From positions 1,706,548 through 1,770,547 of the forward strand of contig OY282370.1 of NCBI GenBank assembly GCA_958295745.1: a stretch of DNA of 64,000 nt. The letters run 5' to 3'. The notes below the pieces were generated by a model. That model was not told where the DNA came from. It ran no database searches and saw only the letters and a program-made list of their open reading frames with translations. This DNA comes from an uncultured Acidimicrobiia bacterium (GTDB lineage Bacteria > Actinomycetota > Acidimicrobiia > Spongiisociales > Spongiisociaceae). Below, piece by piece: positions 8,999 to 18,519 of the stretch. The number at the start of each line of letters is the position of its first letter. Position 1 is the stretch's first letter. The position numbers and the translations under genes were made by a program.

Positions 8999-11692
8999 TC
9001 AGCCTGCGGAGGCTTCGGTTGCGGGCGTCTCCCTCCTCTGATGCCACCTCGCCCAGAGCATCAGCATCGAGGGGAGCACCAGCACCGCGGTGAGCATGGC
9101 CAGGAGGATCGTGTAGGCCGTGACGAACCCGAACTGCCGGAAGGGGACGGTGGTCGAGATGACCAGGACGCCGAATCCGGCCACCGTGGTCAGCGCCGAC
9201 CCGGCCAGGGCGCCGCCGGTGTGGCTGAGGGTGGATTCGATGGCCGCATCCAGACTGGGGCGGCGGCTTCGGTCCTCGAGGAACCGGTGGGCGATGTGGA
9301 TCATGTATGGGATGCCGATGCCGATCGCCAGGGCCGAGATGGTGGCGGTGATCGGTCCGAAGGGGATGCGGAAGGCGGCCATCAGACCGAACGACCACAG
9401 GACCACGAGCACCACCGGAATGGTGGTGATCACCCCCAGCATCGGGCGGCGGGCTTGGTACCAGAAGTTCGCCACCAGCAACACCAGCGCCGCGGCGAGG
9501 GTCAGCACCAACGACGAGACCTGGGAGTTGCGCAGGGTGGTGACGATCACGTCCTGGATTATCTCTTCCGAGGTCGCCGCGGCCGAGAGTCCGGCTTCTG
9601 CGACGGGCCGGAAGTCGTCGATCAGGTCCAGCCGGAGCTGCCCGGCGTCCGACTCCCCCGCCTGGGTGGTGTAGTCGAAGAGGGCCGCGTCGTAACCGCC
9701 TCCGCTCCGGTGGAGCACCTGGCTCATGAGTTGGGGGTCGGCTTCCCACGCCGCATCGTACAGGGCGCCGATGTCGGAGCCCGGAGGGACGGCGAGGGTG
9801 TCCGGGTCGGCGCCGGCGGCTCGGAGGGCCTGCTGCACCTCCGGGGCGAAATCGGGCGACCGAGGGGCGGCCAGCTGGTCTATCACCGACACCGGCGAGG
9901 TGCCGGACGGCCGGCCGCCCGGCTTGAGCACGTTGGGGGTGTCGGCCACCCGGTTGTTGGAGGTCACCATGGCGTTCCAGGCCCCGGCCGAGGCCACGTC
10001 TCCCTCGATCAGCACCCGGGTGTTCTCGCCGAAGCCGCCGCCGAAGTCCCCGATCAGCTTCTCGAACGTGGCGCGCAGCGGTGAGGTGACGGGGATGAAG
10101 TCCAGGAAGGAGAACTTGGTCTCGAGCTGCGACCATCCCCAGACGCCCAAGCCGCCCAGCACTATGGCCCCTGCCAAGGCCGCCGCCGCCGCTTTCTTGG
10201 CGATGATCGAGGTCTTCCCGATGATCAGGCCGAGGGCCCGGCTGTCGCCCGCACCTAACCGATCGGGTTCGAGGGTGCCCCGCCGCATTCCCCTTCGGTC
10301 GAGGATGGTGCGCACCGCCGGGATGAAGGTGACCATGAGCAGGAAGGAGACGGCGATGCCGACGGCGGCCAGAACCCCGAACTCCCGAAGGGCCGGGATC
10401 TCGTTGGCCACGTTGGTCAGGAACCCGACCGCGGTGGTGATGGTGGCCAGCACGAGCGCCACGCCCACCGTGCGAATCGCCCGCTTCACGGAGTCGTCCA
10501 CCCCCGCACCGCCGGAGATCTCCTCCCGGTATCGGGAGGTGACGTGGATCGAGTAGTCGACCCCGAGCCCGATCAGCAGGATCGGCAGGATCTGGGCCAT
10601 CGGGCTCATGTCCCGGAAGAGCAGGTATCCGATGCCGTTCATCCAGGAGATCGAGAAGAGGATGGTGATCAGGGTCAGGACGGTGTCGGCGGTGGTGCGC
10701 CGCAGGCCCCGGTCGACGAAGGTCCAGGTCAGGAACAGCACCAGCAGCAAGGTCCCGGCCACGGGGAAGAGGGCGGGGCCGTTCCAGTCCTTCATCGCGT
10801 CCGGGAACAGGCTGTCGAGGACGAGGGCGAGGGTGGGGAGTATCACCGCGACGATGGCCGCCGCCGCCGCCAGGATGCCTACCCGCATCACCACCCGTCC
10901 GCCTCTCCGCTTCGGGCGGATCAGGAAGACGAGGGCGAGCACCAAGGCGATGATCAGGCCGGCCGTGCCGAACAGCCTCCCGATCTCCGCCTGGAACTCA
11001 TCGTTGTTGGAGAAGAGCAGCTCGAAGGAGAACGGCTCGGCGGAGTAACCCTCCGGCAGCGGCGCCGCCCGGATCTGGTCGGCGGCCAGGTTGCTGGCCT
11101 CGACGAAACGGTCGTATTCGTCTCCCGGCTCGGCGCTGCGGATGAAGGCGATCACCAGACCCTTGTCGGCCGCGGGCGCATCCAGGTCGGCGTAGGTGGG
11201 CGCCGCCCCTTGGACGAAACCCGCCGGTCCCGGGGGCATGGCGTCCATCTCCTGCCGGAAGAGCCGGCGCAGTTCTTCGTCGGAGGCGGGCGGCGGTTCA
11301 CCCTCGATCAGCGCCGTCCGCACCGGCCAAAGGAAGCTGACCACGGGGTTCGGCCCTTCCTGCACCAGCCGGTCGGACAGGGCGCCGGTCCTCAACGCCT
11401 CGACTATGGAGTCGACGGCCGCCAGCCCGTCCCGGCTGTAGACGTTGCCCCCTTCGGCGGTGACGATCACCTGCATGACAGTGGTGGTCGTCTCCTCGCC
11501 GAACAGATCCACGATTCGTTGGGAGGCCGCCAACTCGGGGGCGTCCGGGGCGAAGGACTCGTTGCTTTCTTCCTGCGGGGTGAACCCCTGCGCCAGCCAG
11601 CCGAATACGAGGGAGGCGGCGAGGGTGAGGGCGACGACCAGCCAGGGCCATCTCCGAACCGCGGCAGACAGACCGGCGACCAACGACTTCAA
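8999..11692 (-). CDS. MMPL/RND-superfamily exporter (HAE3-type)
   Basis: An 897-residue membrane protein with the classic duplicated RND layout: one N-terminal helix (residues about 12-32), a periplasmic domain, a block of six helices, a second single helix near 520-540, a second periplasmic domain and a final six-helix block. Sterol-sensing-domain-like segments are visible: LIGLGVDYSIHVTSRYREEI in the first half and ALAIGIGIPYMIHIAHRFLE in the second. Proteins of this family export lipids or other hydrophobic molecules in actinobacteria, driven by the proton gradient. Substrate unknown; no partner gene adjoins it. Confidence 0.9.
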   Translation of the reverse strand: MKSLVAGLSAAVRRWPWLVVALTLAASLVFGWLAQGFTPQEESNESFAPDAPELAASQRIVDLFGEETTTTVMQVIVTAEGGNVYSRDGLAAVDSIVEALRTGALSDRLVQEGPNPVVSFLWPVRTALIEGEPPPASDEELRRLFRQEMDAMPPGPAGFVQGAAPTYADLDAPAADKGLVIAFIRSAEPGDEYDRFVEASNLAADQIRAAPLPEGYSAEPFSFELLFSNNDEFQAEIGRLFGTAGLIIALVLALVFLIRPKRRGGRVVMRVGILAAAAAIVAVILPTLALVLDSLFPDAMKDWNGPALFPVAGTLLLVLFLTWTFVDRGLRRTTADTVLTLITILFSISWMNGIGYLLFRDMSPMAQILPILLIGLGVDYSIHVTSRYREEISGGAGVDDSVKRAIRTVGVALVLATITTAVGFLTNVANEIPALREFGVLAAVGIAVSFLLMVTFIPAVRTILDRRGMRRGTLEPDRLGAGDSRALGLIIGKTSIIAKKAAAAALAGAIVLGGLGVWGWSQLETKFSFLDFIPVTSPLRATFEKLIGDFGGGFGENTRVLIEGDVASAGAWNAMVTSNNRVADTPNVLKPGGRPSGTSPVSVIDQLAAPRSPDFAPEVQQALRAAGADPDTLAVPPGSDIGALYDAAWEADPQLMSQVLHRSGGGYDAALFDYTTQAGESDAGQLRLDLIDDFRPVAEAGLSAAATSEEIIQDVIVTTLRNSQVSSLVLTLAAALVLLVANFWYQARRPMLGVITTIPVVLVVLWSFGLMAAFRIPFGPITATISALAIGIGIPYMIHIAHRFLEDRSRRPSLDAAIESTLSHTGGALAGSALTTVAGFGVLVISTTVPFRQFGFVTAYTILLAMLTAVLVLPSMLMLWARWHQRRETPATEASAG

Positions 11693-11905
11693 ATTATCTC
11701 CTTGTCAGGGCCGGTTTCGGGTCTTGCTGGACAACACGGGGAGGCTGCAACACGGCTCATTCGGCGCCGCCGAACAATATAGTCCGGACGGTCCGCTATG
11801 TATGGAGCCGTCGCCGGCGGGTGGTTGGGGGCGGCGATATATAGAGAAGCGGAGCGCCCCGGGCCGGGCCGGGTCCGGCATCGATGCCTTCGGACTTCGG
11901 GCGGT

Positions 11906-12988
11906 TCAGACTTCGGCCAACACCCTGCCGAGGTCGGCGAGGAACTTGTCGTTCTCTGCCCGGGTGCCGACCGTTACCCTGGTCCACTCGCCGATCATCA
12001 GCCTGATGATGGTTCCTCTCTCGAGGAGGGCCTGGATCGCGTCGGACGTCTTGGGGCCCAGGCGGAACCATATGAAGTTGGTCTGGGTGGGGACGTATTC
12101 GATCCCGCGGTCCTCGAAGGCAGATTCCAGTTGCTCCACGCCCCGCCGGTTCATCTCGTACCGTTCCGCCATCCGCTCCGGGAAGTCCAGGGCGGCTAGG
12201 GCGGCGGTCTGGGCGAGGGCGTTGACCGTGAACGGGATCTGTGCCTTGCGCAGCGAGTAGAGGGTGTCGGGTTGGCCGATGAAGTAACCTATTCGCAGCC
12301 CGGCCAGCCCGTAGATCTTGGAGAAGGTGCGGGCCACCACCACGTTGGGCCGTTCGAGGGCCATGGACACCGCCTGCGAGGACGATTCCGCCTGCACGAA
12401 CTCCACGTAGGCTTCATCCAACACCACCACGGTGTCCTCGGGCGCCTGTTCGACGAACTTGCGAACCTCGTCCTGGGTTCGGTAGGTGCCGGTGGGGTTG
12501 TTCGGATTGCATAGGTACACCAGGGTGGTGTCGGCCCGGATGGCTTCGCTCATCGCTTCGAGGTCCACGGAGTGGGTTTCGTCGAGAGGGACCTCGACGG
12601 CCTCCGCCCCGCCCAGCGCCGCATTCACCCGGTACATCACGAAGGACGGCCACGGGTAGACGAAGCTTCGCCCCGGCCCGCCCAGCGCCCGGGCGGTGTT
12701 GGTGAGCAACGCCGAGCTGCCGGCGCCGAACCATAGGAACTCGCCGGGGACGCCGACCGCCTTGGACATCGCCTCGGTCAGATCCACACAGCGGAGGTCC
12801 GGGTATCGGTTGATGTCCGCCGCGGCGGCGGCGATGACCTCCTGCACCTCGGGGAACGGGGCTAGAGGGGTCTCGTTGGCGCTCAACTTGGCCACGTCCC
12901 TGACCCCGTACAGGCGGGCGACCTCCTCTATCCCCGGCCCGCCCAGGTAGGGCTTCAGAGGCTCGATCTCGGGTCGGATGCGGGGCAC
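11906..12988 (-). CDS. hisC: Histidinol-phosphate aminotransferase
   Basis: A 360-residue fold-type I PLP aminotransferase. Visible motifs: SANETPLAPFPEV at residues 36-48, the NPNNPTGTYR segment around 155-164, VLDEAYVEF around 192-200 and the PLP-lysine motif RTFSKIYGLAGLRIGY near 220. HisC transfers an amino group from glutamate to imidazole acetol phosphate in histidine biosynthesis; some members also accept aromatic keto acids. The gene stands alone, apart from any his operon, so an aromatic or broad-specificity role is possible. Confidence 0.88.
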   Translation of the reverse strand: MPRIRPEIEPLKPYLGGPGIEEVARLYGVRDVAKLSANETPLAPFPEVQEVIAAAAADINRYPDLRCVDLTEAMSKAVGVPGEFLWFGAGSSALLTNTARALGGPGRSFVYPWPSFVMYRVNAALGGAEAVEVPLDETHSVDLEAMSEAIRADTTLVYLCNPNNPTGTYRTQDEVRKFVEQAPEDTVVVLDEAYVEFVQAESSSQAVSMALERPNVVVARTFSKIYGLAGLRIGYFIGQPDTLYSLRKAQIPFTVNALAQTAALAALDFPERMAERYEMNRRGVEQLESAFEDRGIEYVPTQTNFIWFRLGPKTSDAIQALLERGTIIRLMIGEWTRVTVGTRAENDKFLADLGRVLAEV

Positions 12989-13173
12989 CCACCCAGGTTA
13001 CCAGCGCCCTCCCACTCGAAAGAAAGCGCTGTCCACCATGTCGGCCAGAGGGCTTCGGCCTCAGCTGTACCCCAGCCGAGGTGGGGCCGATTCGAATACA
13101 TCCATACGAGCGCGGTTGTCGCCCGGGAGGGTTATGCTGTCCTACCTGTAGTTGGACGGAGGTACCCGGATCA

Positions 13174-13206
13174 ATGGAGGATTACGGCAAGTGGAATGTG
13201 AACTAG
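13174..13206 (+). CDS. Possible 10-aa mini-ORF at the edge of an AT-rich island
   Basis: ATG at 13174, ten codons (MEDYGKWNVN), stop at 13204-13206, with GGAGGT 10 bases before the start. Its stop sits in front of the AGGAG used by the next small ORF, so it could act as a leader peptide. The alternative is a chance ORF in decayed DNA. Confidence 0.2.
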   Translation: MEDYGKWNVN

Positions 13207-13215
13207 GAGCAAGAA

Positions 13216-13404
13216 TTGACTTTTAGGAAAAGTCTTCTGCTTCCGGACCTTGCTAATAAAAGGTTTCTAGGGATTGAGGATTTTGACCATACCTCGCTTG
13301 GGTCGTGTTACGAGAGAGAAGGCCCTGATCTTATTGTCTCTTCAATAAATGAGAAAAATATGGATTTTGTCGAGAGATATACCAGAAGTTCACAGCCTGG
13401 TTGA
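13216..13404 (+). CDS. Small AT-rich hypothetical ORF, 62 aa
   Basis: Starts with TTG at 13216, with AGGAG six bases upstream (13205-13209). The region 13,190-13,475 is strikingly AT-rich compared with its neighbours, which suggests recent acquisition or a remnant. The protein is polar and unrecognised, with a GIEDFDHTSLGSCYERE segment in the middle. A second frame immediately upstream (GTG at 13191, stop at 13224-13226) could represent the N-terminal part of a frameshifted ancestor. It may be a real small gene, a broken gene or an insertion scar. Confidence 0.35.
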   Translation: MTFRKSLLLPDLANKRFLGIEDFDHTSLGSCYEREGPDLIVSSINEKNMDFVERYTRSSQPG

Positions 13405-13529
13405 TAGATTTATTCGGGTTAGTACTCGGCGGTAGAATCCCTTTTATTCTGGATGTTGTTTACTTGAGGCATGCCACCGATACAATCGCTTGCCCGGTGC
13501 GGCGGCACCCTCGGCGGGATGTCTTTACA

Positions 13530-15638
13530 ATGTATCGACCGAAACGTCGGAAGGAAGGTCAGTTGCTGCAGATACTGGACGCCGCCGGGTGCCTCGTCGG
13601 GGCGCAGCCGGACGATCTGGAGGACAAGGACCTGGTCGAGATGTACCGGTTGATGGCCTTGGGCCGCCGGTTCGACCGCCGGGCTATGAGCCTGCAGCGA
13701 CAGGGCCGCCTCGGTACCTTCCCGCCCGGGGCCGGCCAGGAGGCCGTCCAGATCGGTTCCGCCTACGCCGTCGGTCCGGAGGACTGGATCTACCCCAGCT
13801 ATCGGGAGCACGCCGTCCAGCTGGCCCGGGGTATGCCCCCGGCGGTGATGCTCTCCTACTACCGGGGCCTGCCCAACCGGGACTGGGACATCCGCAGGTA
13901 CCGGATGAACATCCACACCATCCCGATCGCCACCCAGCTCCCGCACGCCGTGGGGCACGCCTACGCCGCCCGGCTGGCCGGGCAGAACCTGATCACGGTG
14001 GCCTATTTAGGGGACGGCGCCACCTCGGAGAGCGACTTCCATTCGGCCATGAACTTCGCCGGCGTCTGGAAGGCACCCACCGTGTTCATGTGTTCCAACA
14101 ACGGTTGGGCCATCTCGATGCCGGTCGACCGCCAGACCGCGGCTGCTTCCCTGGCCGACAAGGCGGTCGCCTACGGGATGCCGGGGGTGCGGGTGGACGG
14201 GATGGATGTGCTGGCGGTGTACGCCGTTACCCGGGAGGCGGTCGAGCGGGCCCGCGGCGGAGGCGGCCCCACCCTGATCGAAGCGATGACCTACCGCTAC
14301 GGGCCCCACGCCACCGCCGACGACCCCACCCTGTACCGCAAGGATGAGGAGGTGGCGGCCTGGCGGGCCAAAGATCCGATCGAACGGTTGAAGCGTTTCC
14401 TGGAGGGCCGCGGTCTGTGGTCGGACGACATCGACGAACAGGTGGAGATGGAGTCGGCGGAGTTCGAGGAGGCCGTGGCCGAGATCGAAGCCCGGGAGGA
14501 ACCTCCCCGCGAGGAGGCCATACGCCATACGTACGAGCGGGTGCCTGAGGAGCTGGCGCTCCAGCTCGAGAAAGCCCTGCGGCGGGAAGGCGCCGCCCGA
14601 GTTTCGGCGGTTACGGCAGACGAGATATGGGAGATCGGCCATGACGACCTACCGGATGGGCCCACCGGCCATTGGAACATGGCCGAGGCGATCAACGCCG
14701 CCCTGTTCGAGGTGATGGAGCGTTATCCGGAGGCGGTGGTGCTGGGGGAGGACGTGGGGATGACCGGCGGGGTGTTCCGCATCACCGAGGGCCTCTTGGA
14801 CCGGTTCGGCGCCGAGCGGGTCATCGACACCCCCCTGTGCGAAACCGGCATCGTCGGTACGGCGGTGGGTATGGCGATCGGCGGGGCCCGGCCGGTGGCC
14901 GAGATACAGTTCGACGGTTTCGTCTACCCCGCCTTCGACCAGATCGTGAGCCATCTGGCGCGGTTCCGTTTCCGCACCAGGAGCAACGTCTCGCTGCCGA
15001 TGGTGGTGCGCTGGCCGAACGGCGGCGGGATCGCTCCCCACGAGTTCCACGGCGACAGCCCGGAGGCCTACTTCGCCCACACCCCCGGCCTGACGGTGGT
15101 GATCCCCTCCACCCCGGTGGACGCCAAGGGGTTGCTCGCCTCCGCGGTGGAGAGCGCCGATCCCGTTCTATTCCTCGAGCCGAAGGTGCTCTACCGGGCC
15201 GGTCGGGAGGACGTCCCCGCCGGCCGCTACACCCTGCCGATCGGCCGGGCCCGCCTCCGACGGCGGGGCCGGGACGTGACGGTGGTCACCTACGGGGGCA
15301 TGGTGCGGGTGGCGCTGGCGGCGGCGGACGGTCTGGCCGCGGAAGGTGTGGACTGCGAGGTGATAGACCTGCGCACCTTGAAGCCCTGGGATCGGGAGAC
15401 CGTTCTCGGGTCGGTGAACAGGACCGGGCGCTTGGTGCTGGTCCAGGAGCCGCCCCGCACGGCCGGGATTGCCGCCGAGGTGGCGGCGACCGTGGCCGAG
15501 GAGGCCCTCTACGTCCTGGAAGCGCCCATCATCAGGGTGGCCGGTTTCGATGCCCCTTGGCCGCAGTTCGGGGTGGAACACCACGCCCTCATCACCCCCC
15601 GGCGGGTCATGTCGGCGGTGAGGGAAACGCTGGAGTGA
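13530..15638 (+). CDS. Fused alpha-beta E1 component, 2-oxoacid dehydrogenase (thiamine-diphosphate dependent)
   Basis: A 702-residue single polypeptide joining both E1 subunits. The alpha half carries the thiamine-diphosphate motif YLGDGATSESDFHSAMNF (residues about 157-174) ending in NNGWAIS. The beta half begins near residue 378 with NMAEAINAALFEVME and contains GEDVG, ETGIVGTAVGMA and the EIQFDGFVYPAFDQI segment. Such enzymes decarboxylate pyruvate or branched-chain 2-oxoacids and pass the acyl group to a lipoyl E2. No E2 or E3 gene is adjacent. I chose the ATG at 13530; an upstream in-frame TTG lies inside the AT-rich island. Confidence 0.88.
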   Translation: MYRPKRRKEGQLLQILDAAGCLVGAQPDDLEDKDLVEMYRLMALGRRFDRRAMSLQRQGRLGTFPPGAGQEAVQIGSAYAVGPEDWIYPSYREHAVQLARGMPPAVMLSYYRGLPNRDWDIRRYRMNIHTIPIATQLPHAVGHAYAARLAGQNLITVAYLGDGATSESDFHSAMNFAGVWKAPTVFMCSNNGWAISMPVDRQTAAASLADKAVAYGMPGVRVDGMDVLAVYAVTREAVERARGGGGPTLIEAMTYRYGPHATADDPTLYRKDEEVAAWRAKDPIERLKRFLEGRGLWSDDIDEQVEMESAEFEEAVAEIEAREEPPREEAIRHTYERVPEELALQLEKALRREGAARVSAVTADEIWEIGHDDLPDGPTGHWNMAEAINAALFEVMERYPEAVVLGEDVGMTGGVFRITEGLLDRFGAERVIDTPLCETGIVGTAVGMAIGGARPVAEIQFDGFVYPAFDQIVSHLARFRFRTRSNVSLPMVVRWPNGGGIAPHEFHGDSPEAYFAHTPGLTVVIPSTPVDAKGLLASAVESADPVLFLEPKVLYRAGREDVPAGRYTLPIGRARLRRRGRDVTVVTYGGMVRVALAAADGLAAEGVDCEVIDLRTLKPWDRETVLGSVNRTGRLVLVQEPPRTAGIAAEVAATVAEEALYVLEAPIIRVAGFDAPWPQFGVEHHALITPRRVMSAVRETLE

Positions 15639-15654
15639 CCTTGGAGCTAACCAT

Positions 15655-16449
15655 CTAGCTGAGTTCGGCGGTGGTGAACACCACATTGAACGGGACGCAG
15701 TAGATCACCATGGTCATCTCCTCGGGAACCTGGTAGCCGGGCGGCAGCTCGTAGTTCTGCGAGCCGATGTTCCCCTTGAGCGGCCCTAGGTCCAGGTACC
15801 CCTCTGCGTACACTTCCCCGCGGCCCTCCACCCCGTGCACCGGGGTGAGGATCACATGGAGTTGGGGTCCGTTGGTCACCTCGATGTCCTCCAGCCGGAG
15901 AAGCTGCGAACCGTCCTCCAGGCGGTAGAGGGTCACTTGCCCCGAACCCTTGTGGAACGAGTCACCGTCCATGAGGGGTCCGGTGGCCAGCGCCACCGGA
16001 CCGGCGGGCTCGGGTGCCGCGACCTCTTCCTCGGTCGGGGCGGTTGCGGTGGTCGCAGTTTGTTCTTCGGTGGTTTCTTCGGTTGCGGTGGTCGCGGTTT
16101 GTTCTTCGGTGGTTTCTTCGGTGGGGGCGGCTGTGGTGGTTGCGGTTTGTTCTTCGGTGGTTTCTTCGGTGGGGGCGGTTGCGGTGGTCGCGGCCTGTTC
16201 GGTTTCAGGCATATCCTCCTCGACTGAAACATCGACGGCCTCGGCCTCGACCATCTTCTTCTCGACTTCCTCGGCGGTCATGTCGTCGGGGACCACGGCC
16301 ATGGCCGCCCGGGGGAAGGGCTCGTTCACCACCTCGTCGATCAACAAGGGTGAACCCAGCCACCACGCCAGCGCAATGATCGGGATCGCCACCACCGCCG
16401 CACCGATCTGTACGGACCTTCGCTTGTAGAACCGGCGCCGACCGGGCAA
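15655..16449 (-). CDS. Membrane-anchored DM13-domain protein
   Basis: About 264 residues with one N-terminal transmembrane helix (IGAAVVAIPIIALAWWLG), a long Thr/Glu-rich low-complexity stalk built from tandem repeats, and a C-terminal DM13 domain ending VIYCVPFNVVFTTAEL, which holds the single conserved Cys of that domain. DM13 domains are extracellular and have been proposed to act in redox or cell-surface roles. The start is likely the TTG at 16449, five bases after a perfect AAGGAGG; a TTG at 16470 is further upstream. It converges with the E1 gene, with 16 bases between the stops. Confidence 0.8.
   Translation of the reverse strand: MPGRRRFYKRRSVQIGAAVVAIPIIALAWWLGSPLLIDEVVNEPFPRAAMAVVPDDMTAEEVEKKMVEAEAVDVSVEEDMPETEQAATTATAPTEETTEEQTATTTAAPTEETTEEQTATTATEETTEEQTATTATAPTEEEVAAPEPAGPVALATGPLMDGDSFHKGSGQVTLYRLEDGSQLLRLEDIEVTNGPQLHVILTPVHGVEGRGEVYAEGYLDLGPLKGNIGSQNYELPPGYQVPEEMTMVIYCVPFNVVFTTAELS
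16041..16205. repeat. Tandem minisatellite inside the DM13 gene (39- and 48-bp units)
   Basis: Four copies begin at 16041, 16080, 16128 and 16176, spaced 39, 48 and 48 bases, all multiples of three. They encode a Thr/Glu stalk with units such as APTEETTEEQTATT. In-frame length change is expected to vary stalk length between strains. Confidence 0.9.
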
Positions 16450-16731
16450 GACAACCTCCTTCAATTCCAATGATTCATGTGTTCGCGGTGAGGATGACCG
16501 ACCACACTAGATGGGCAGCTCCAAGGTTACCCCCCGATGCTACATACCGACACACCCCCCTTCACCTAACACACGAACCAACGAAAGACGACCATCACCC
16601 CCCGGCGTCGGCACGGACGAACCGATCTTCGAAAGCCCGCTCCCGGGATGGGGCCGTTTTCGCACATAAACATATCTCCATTCCTTGGAACTCCTACGGG
16701 GCTGGTGGTTGGCGTGTACCCTTCCGTCCCA

Positions 16732-17286
16732 ATGGAGAAGGACAGGATCGTGGCCGTGTTCGGCTCTTCGCGGTCCCGCCCCGGCGACGGCGTATACGAA
16801 CAGGCGGTCGATCTGGGCCGCCTGCTGGCAGAGGCCGGGTTCGGGGTCACCAACGGCGGTTACGCCGGGGTGATGGAAGCGGTGTCGGCCGGGGCGTCCG
16901 GGTCGGGCGGCCGGGTGGTGGGGGTTACGGCACCGCCCTTGTTCCCCGGCAGGACGGAAGGGAACCGGTTCCTGACCGAGGAGATACCGGCCGGCAGCCT
17001 CACCGAACGGATCCACATCATGTGGGAGATGGCGTGCGCCGCCGTCTTGTGGCCGGGGAGCATCGGGACATTCACCGAGCTGGCCGTAGTCTGGAACGAC
17101 GCCGTCTTGGCGGCTCGGCGGGGCGCGCCGCCCCCTCCGGTGATAGCCTTCCGGGACCGCTGGGAGGGATTGGTCGATCAGCTCACCGAAGACCTAGGGG
17201 CCGACCCCGGTCTGGTCACCATGGTGGACACCCCTTCCCAGGCGGTCCAGGCGCTGCTCCGCATGGCGCCGGGGCGGGAATCCTGA
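16732..17286 (+). CDS. LOG-family (lysine-decarboxylase-like) nucleotide phosphoribohydrolase homologue
   Basis: About 184 residues from the ATG at 16732. It shows the Rossmann-type start IVAVFGSSRSRPGDGVYEQA, the NGGYAGVMEAVSAGA motif and a WPGSIGTFTEL segment at the place of the family PGGxGTxxE motif; the second Gly is Ser here and the Glu is kept. LOG proteins release bases from nucleoside 5'-monophosphates; many bacterial members have unknown substrates. No Shine-Dalgarno sequence precedes the ATG, so the transcript may be leaderless, or an upstream start could be used. Confidence 0.8.
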   Translation: MEKDRIVAVFGSSRSRPGDGVYEQAVDLGRLLAEAGFGVTNGGYAGVMEAVSAGASGSGGRVVGVTAPPLFPGRTEGNRFLTEEIPAGSLTERIHIMWEMACAAVLWPGSIGTFTELAVVWNDAVLAARRGAPPPPVIAFRDRWEGLVDQLTEDLGADPGLVTMVDTPSQAVQALLRMAPGRES

Positions 17287-17422
17287 GCCGCAGTTTCCGG
17301 GATCGTCCGGTGCTCCACAGGCGGCTGCCAAAGACAGACATAAACTCGCCCGACCCTCTAACATTCTGGGATGTTCTGACGATCGGGTGTCTGATGATCG
17401 ACCTTACGGCTTTGACGCGTCA

Positions 17423-18361
17423 ATGACCGATCCTCGAGTGGAACGAGCCGCCGGTGGTGTGGTGTGGAGGGTCGGCAATCAGGGGGCCGAGGTGTTGTTG
17501 GTGCACCGCCCCGCCTACCGGGACTGGACTTTTCCCAAAGGCAAGCTCGACCGGGGGGAGAGCCTGATCGAATGCGCCCGGCGGGAGGTCATGGAGGAGA
17601 CCGGTGTCCGTCCGCTCATCGGCCGTTACCTGGGGCGCGTCGCCTACCACAAGCGCAACGGCCTCTCCAAAAACGGGGGCAAGTATCGGCGGGTGGAGGG
17701 GCAGGAGCGGAACGGCTATTCCAACGGGGAGATCCGCCGCAAGGAAGTTCACTACTGGGCGATGCAGGCCGAGGGGGTCGCCTTTGCCGCCTGCGACGAA
17801 GTCGACAGTGTCCGTTGGGTGCCCGAGCGGGACCTTGCCGACCGGGTCACCTATGAAACGGAGCAGGAGCTGGTTGCCGGCCTGCAGAAAGGATGGAGGA
17901 ATCCGGCGGGCCGCATCTTGTTGACCCGCCACGCCATGGCCGGGTCGCGGGCCGAATGGCAGGAGGACGACGACTCCATCCGGCCCCTGTCCAAGAGAGG
18001 GATGCTGCAGGCGCAGGCCATCGTCGACCAGCTCCAAGGTTTTCCCATCGACACCATCCTTACTAGCCGCGCTACCAGATGCCGACAGACCGTTACGCCC
18101 TTGGCCGAAGCCCGCCGCCTCGTCCCGGAGATCAGAGAAGGGCTGTGGGAAGAGGCCGGTGCGGTGGAGGTCGAGTCCCTGGTGGGAGACCTGCCGGGCG
18201 GGACGAGGATGCTCTGTTCCCACCGCCCCAACGTGACGACCGCCCTGCGTGCGTTGCTGGGAGACCGGGTGGATATCCGCCTCGAAAAAGGCTCCACCTG
18301 GGTCTTCGACTTTCACGAAGGGAAGCTGGCCGCCGCCAACTACCTGGCCGCCCCCGCCTAG
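17423..18361 (+). CDS. Nudix hydrolase fused to histidine phosphatase domain (MutT1-like)
   Basis: About 312 residues. The N-terminal Nudix domain contains GKLDRGESLIECARREVMEE followed by TGV at about residues 35-57, a full Nudix box. The C-terminal half is a SixA-type histidine phosphatase with the catalytic segment LLTRHAMAGS and a second histidine in CSHRPNV. Mycobacterial MutT1 has the same two-domain plan and hydrolyses 8-oxo-GTP/dGTP and diadenosine polyphosphates. The usual RHG is RHA here, as in SixA relatives. Start at ATG 17423 puts the Nudix fold near the N-terminus; no clear ribosome binding site. Confidence 0.87.
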   Translation: MTDPRVERAAGGVVWRVGNQGAEVLLVHRPAYRDWTFPKGKLDRGESLIECARREVMEETGVRPLIGRYLGRVAYHKRNGLSKNGGKYRRVEGQERNGYSNGEIRRKEVHYWAMQAEGVAFAACDEVDSVRWVPERDLADRVTYETEQELVAGLQKGWRNPAGRILLTRHAMAGSRAEWQEDDDSIRPLSKRGMLQAQAIVDQLQGFPIDTILTSRATRCRQTVTPLAEARRLVPEIREGLWEEAGAVEVESLVGDLPGGTRMLCSHRPNVTTALRALLGDRVDIRLEKGSTWVFDFHEGKLAAANYLAAPA

Positions 18362-18519
18362 ATGGGCAGCTTCTAGATGGGTGGTTCCCGGTGGCCGTGG
18401 GTTGTTCCGGCGGCCGACAGGCTTTTCAACCGGCGGGTCATCGATCGCCGCGTACGGCGGCCGCCCCATTCCAGGGTTGATACCGTTCCCATGTGGTGCT
18501 TCGACAGGCTGCTTCCCGT

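Noticed and set aside
16041..16205. Possible CRISPR array (regular repeats)
   Set aside because: Repeats are contiguous coding units without unique spacers, inside the DM13 gene.
16507..18374. A 14-base sequence (CTAGATGGGCAGCT) present near 16,507 and near 18,359
   Set aside because: Just two copies, no flanking similarity or structure; likely chance.
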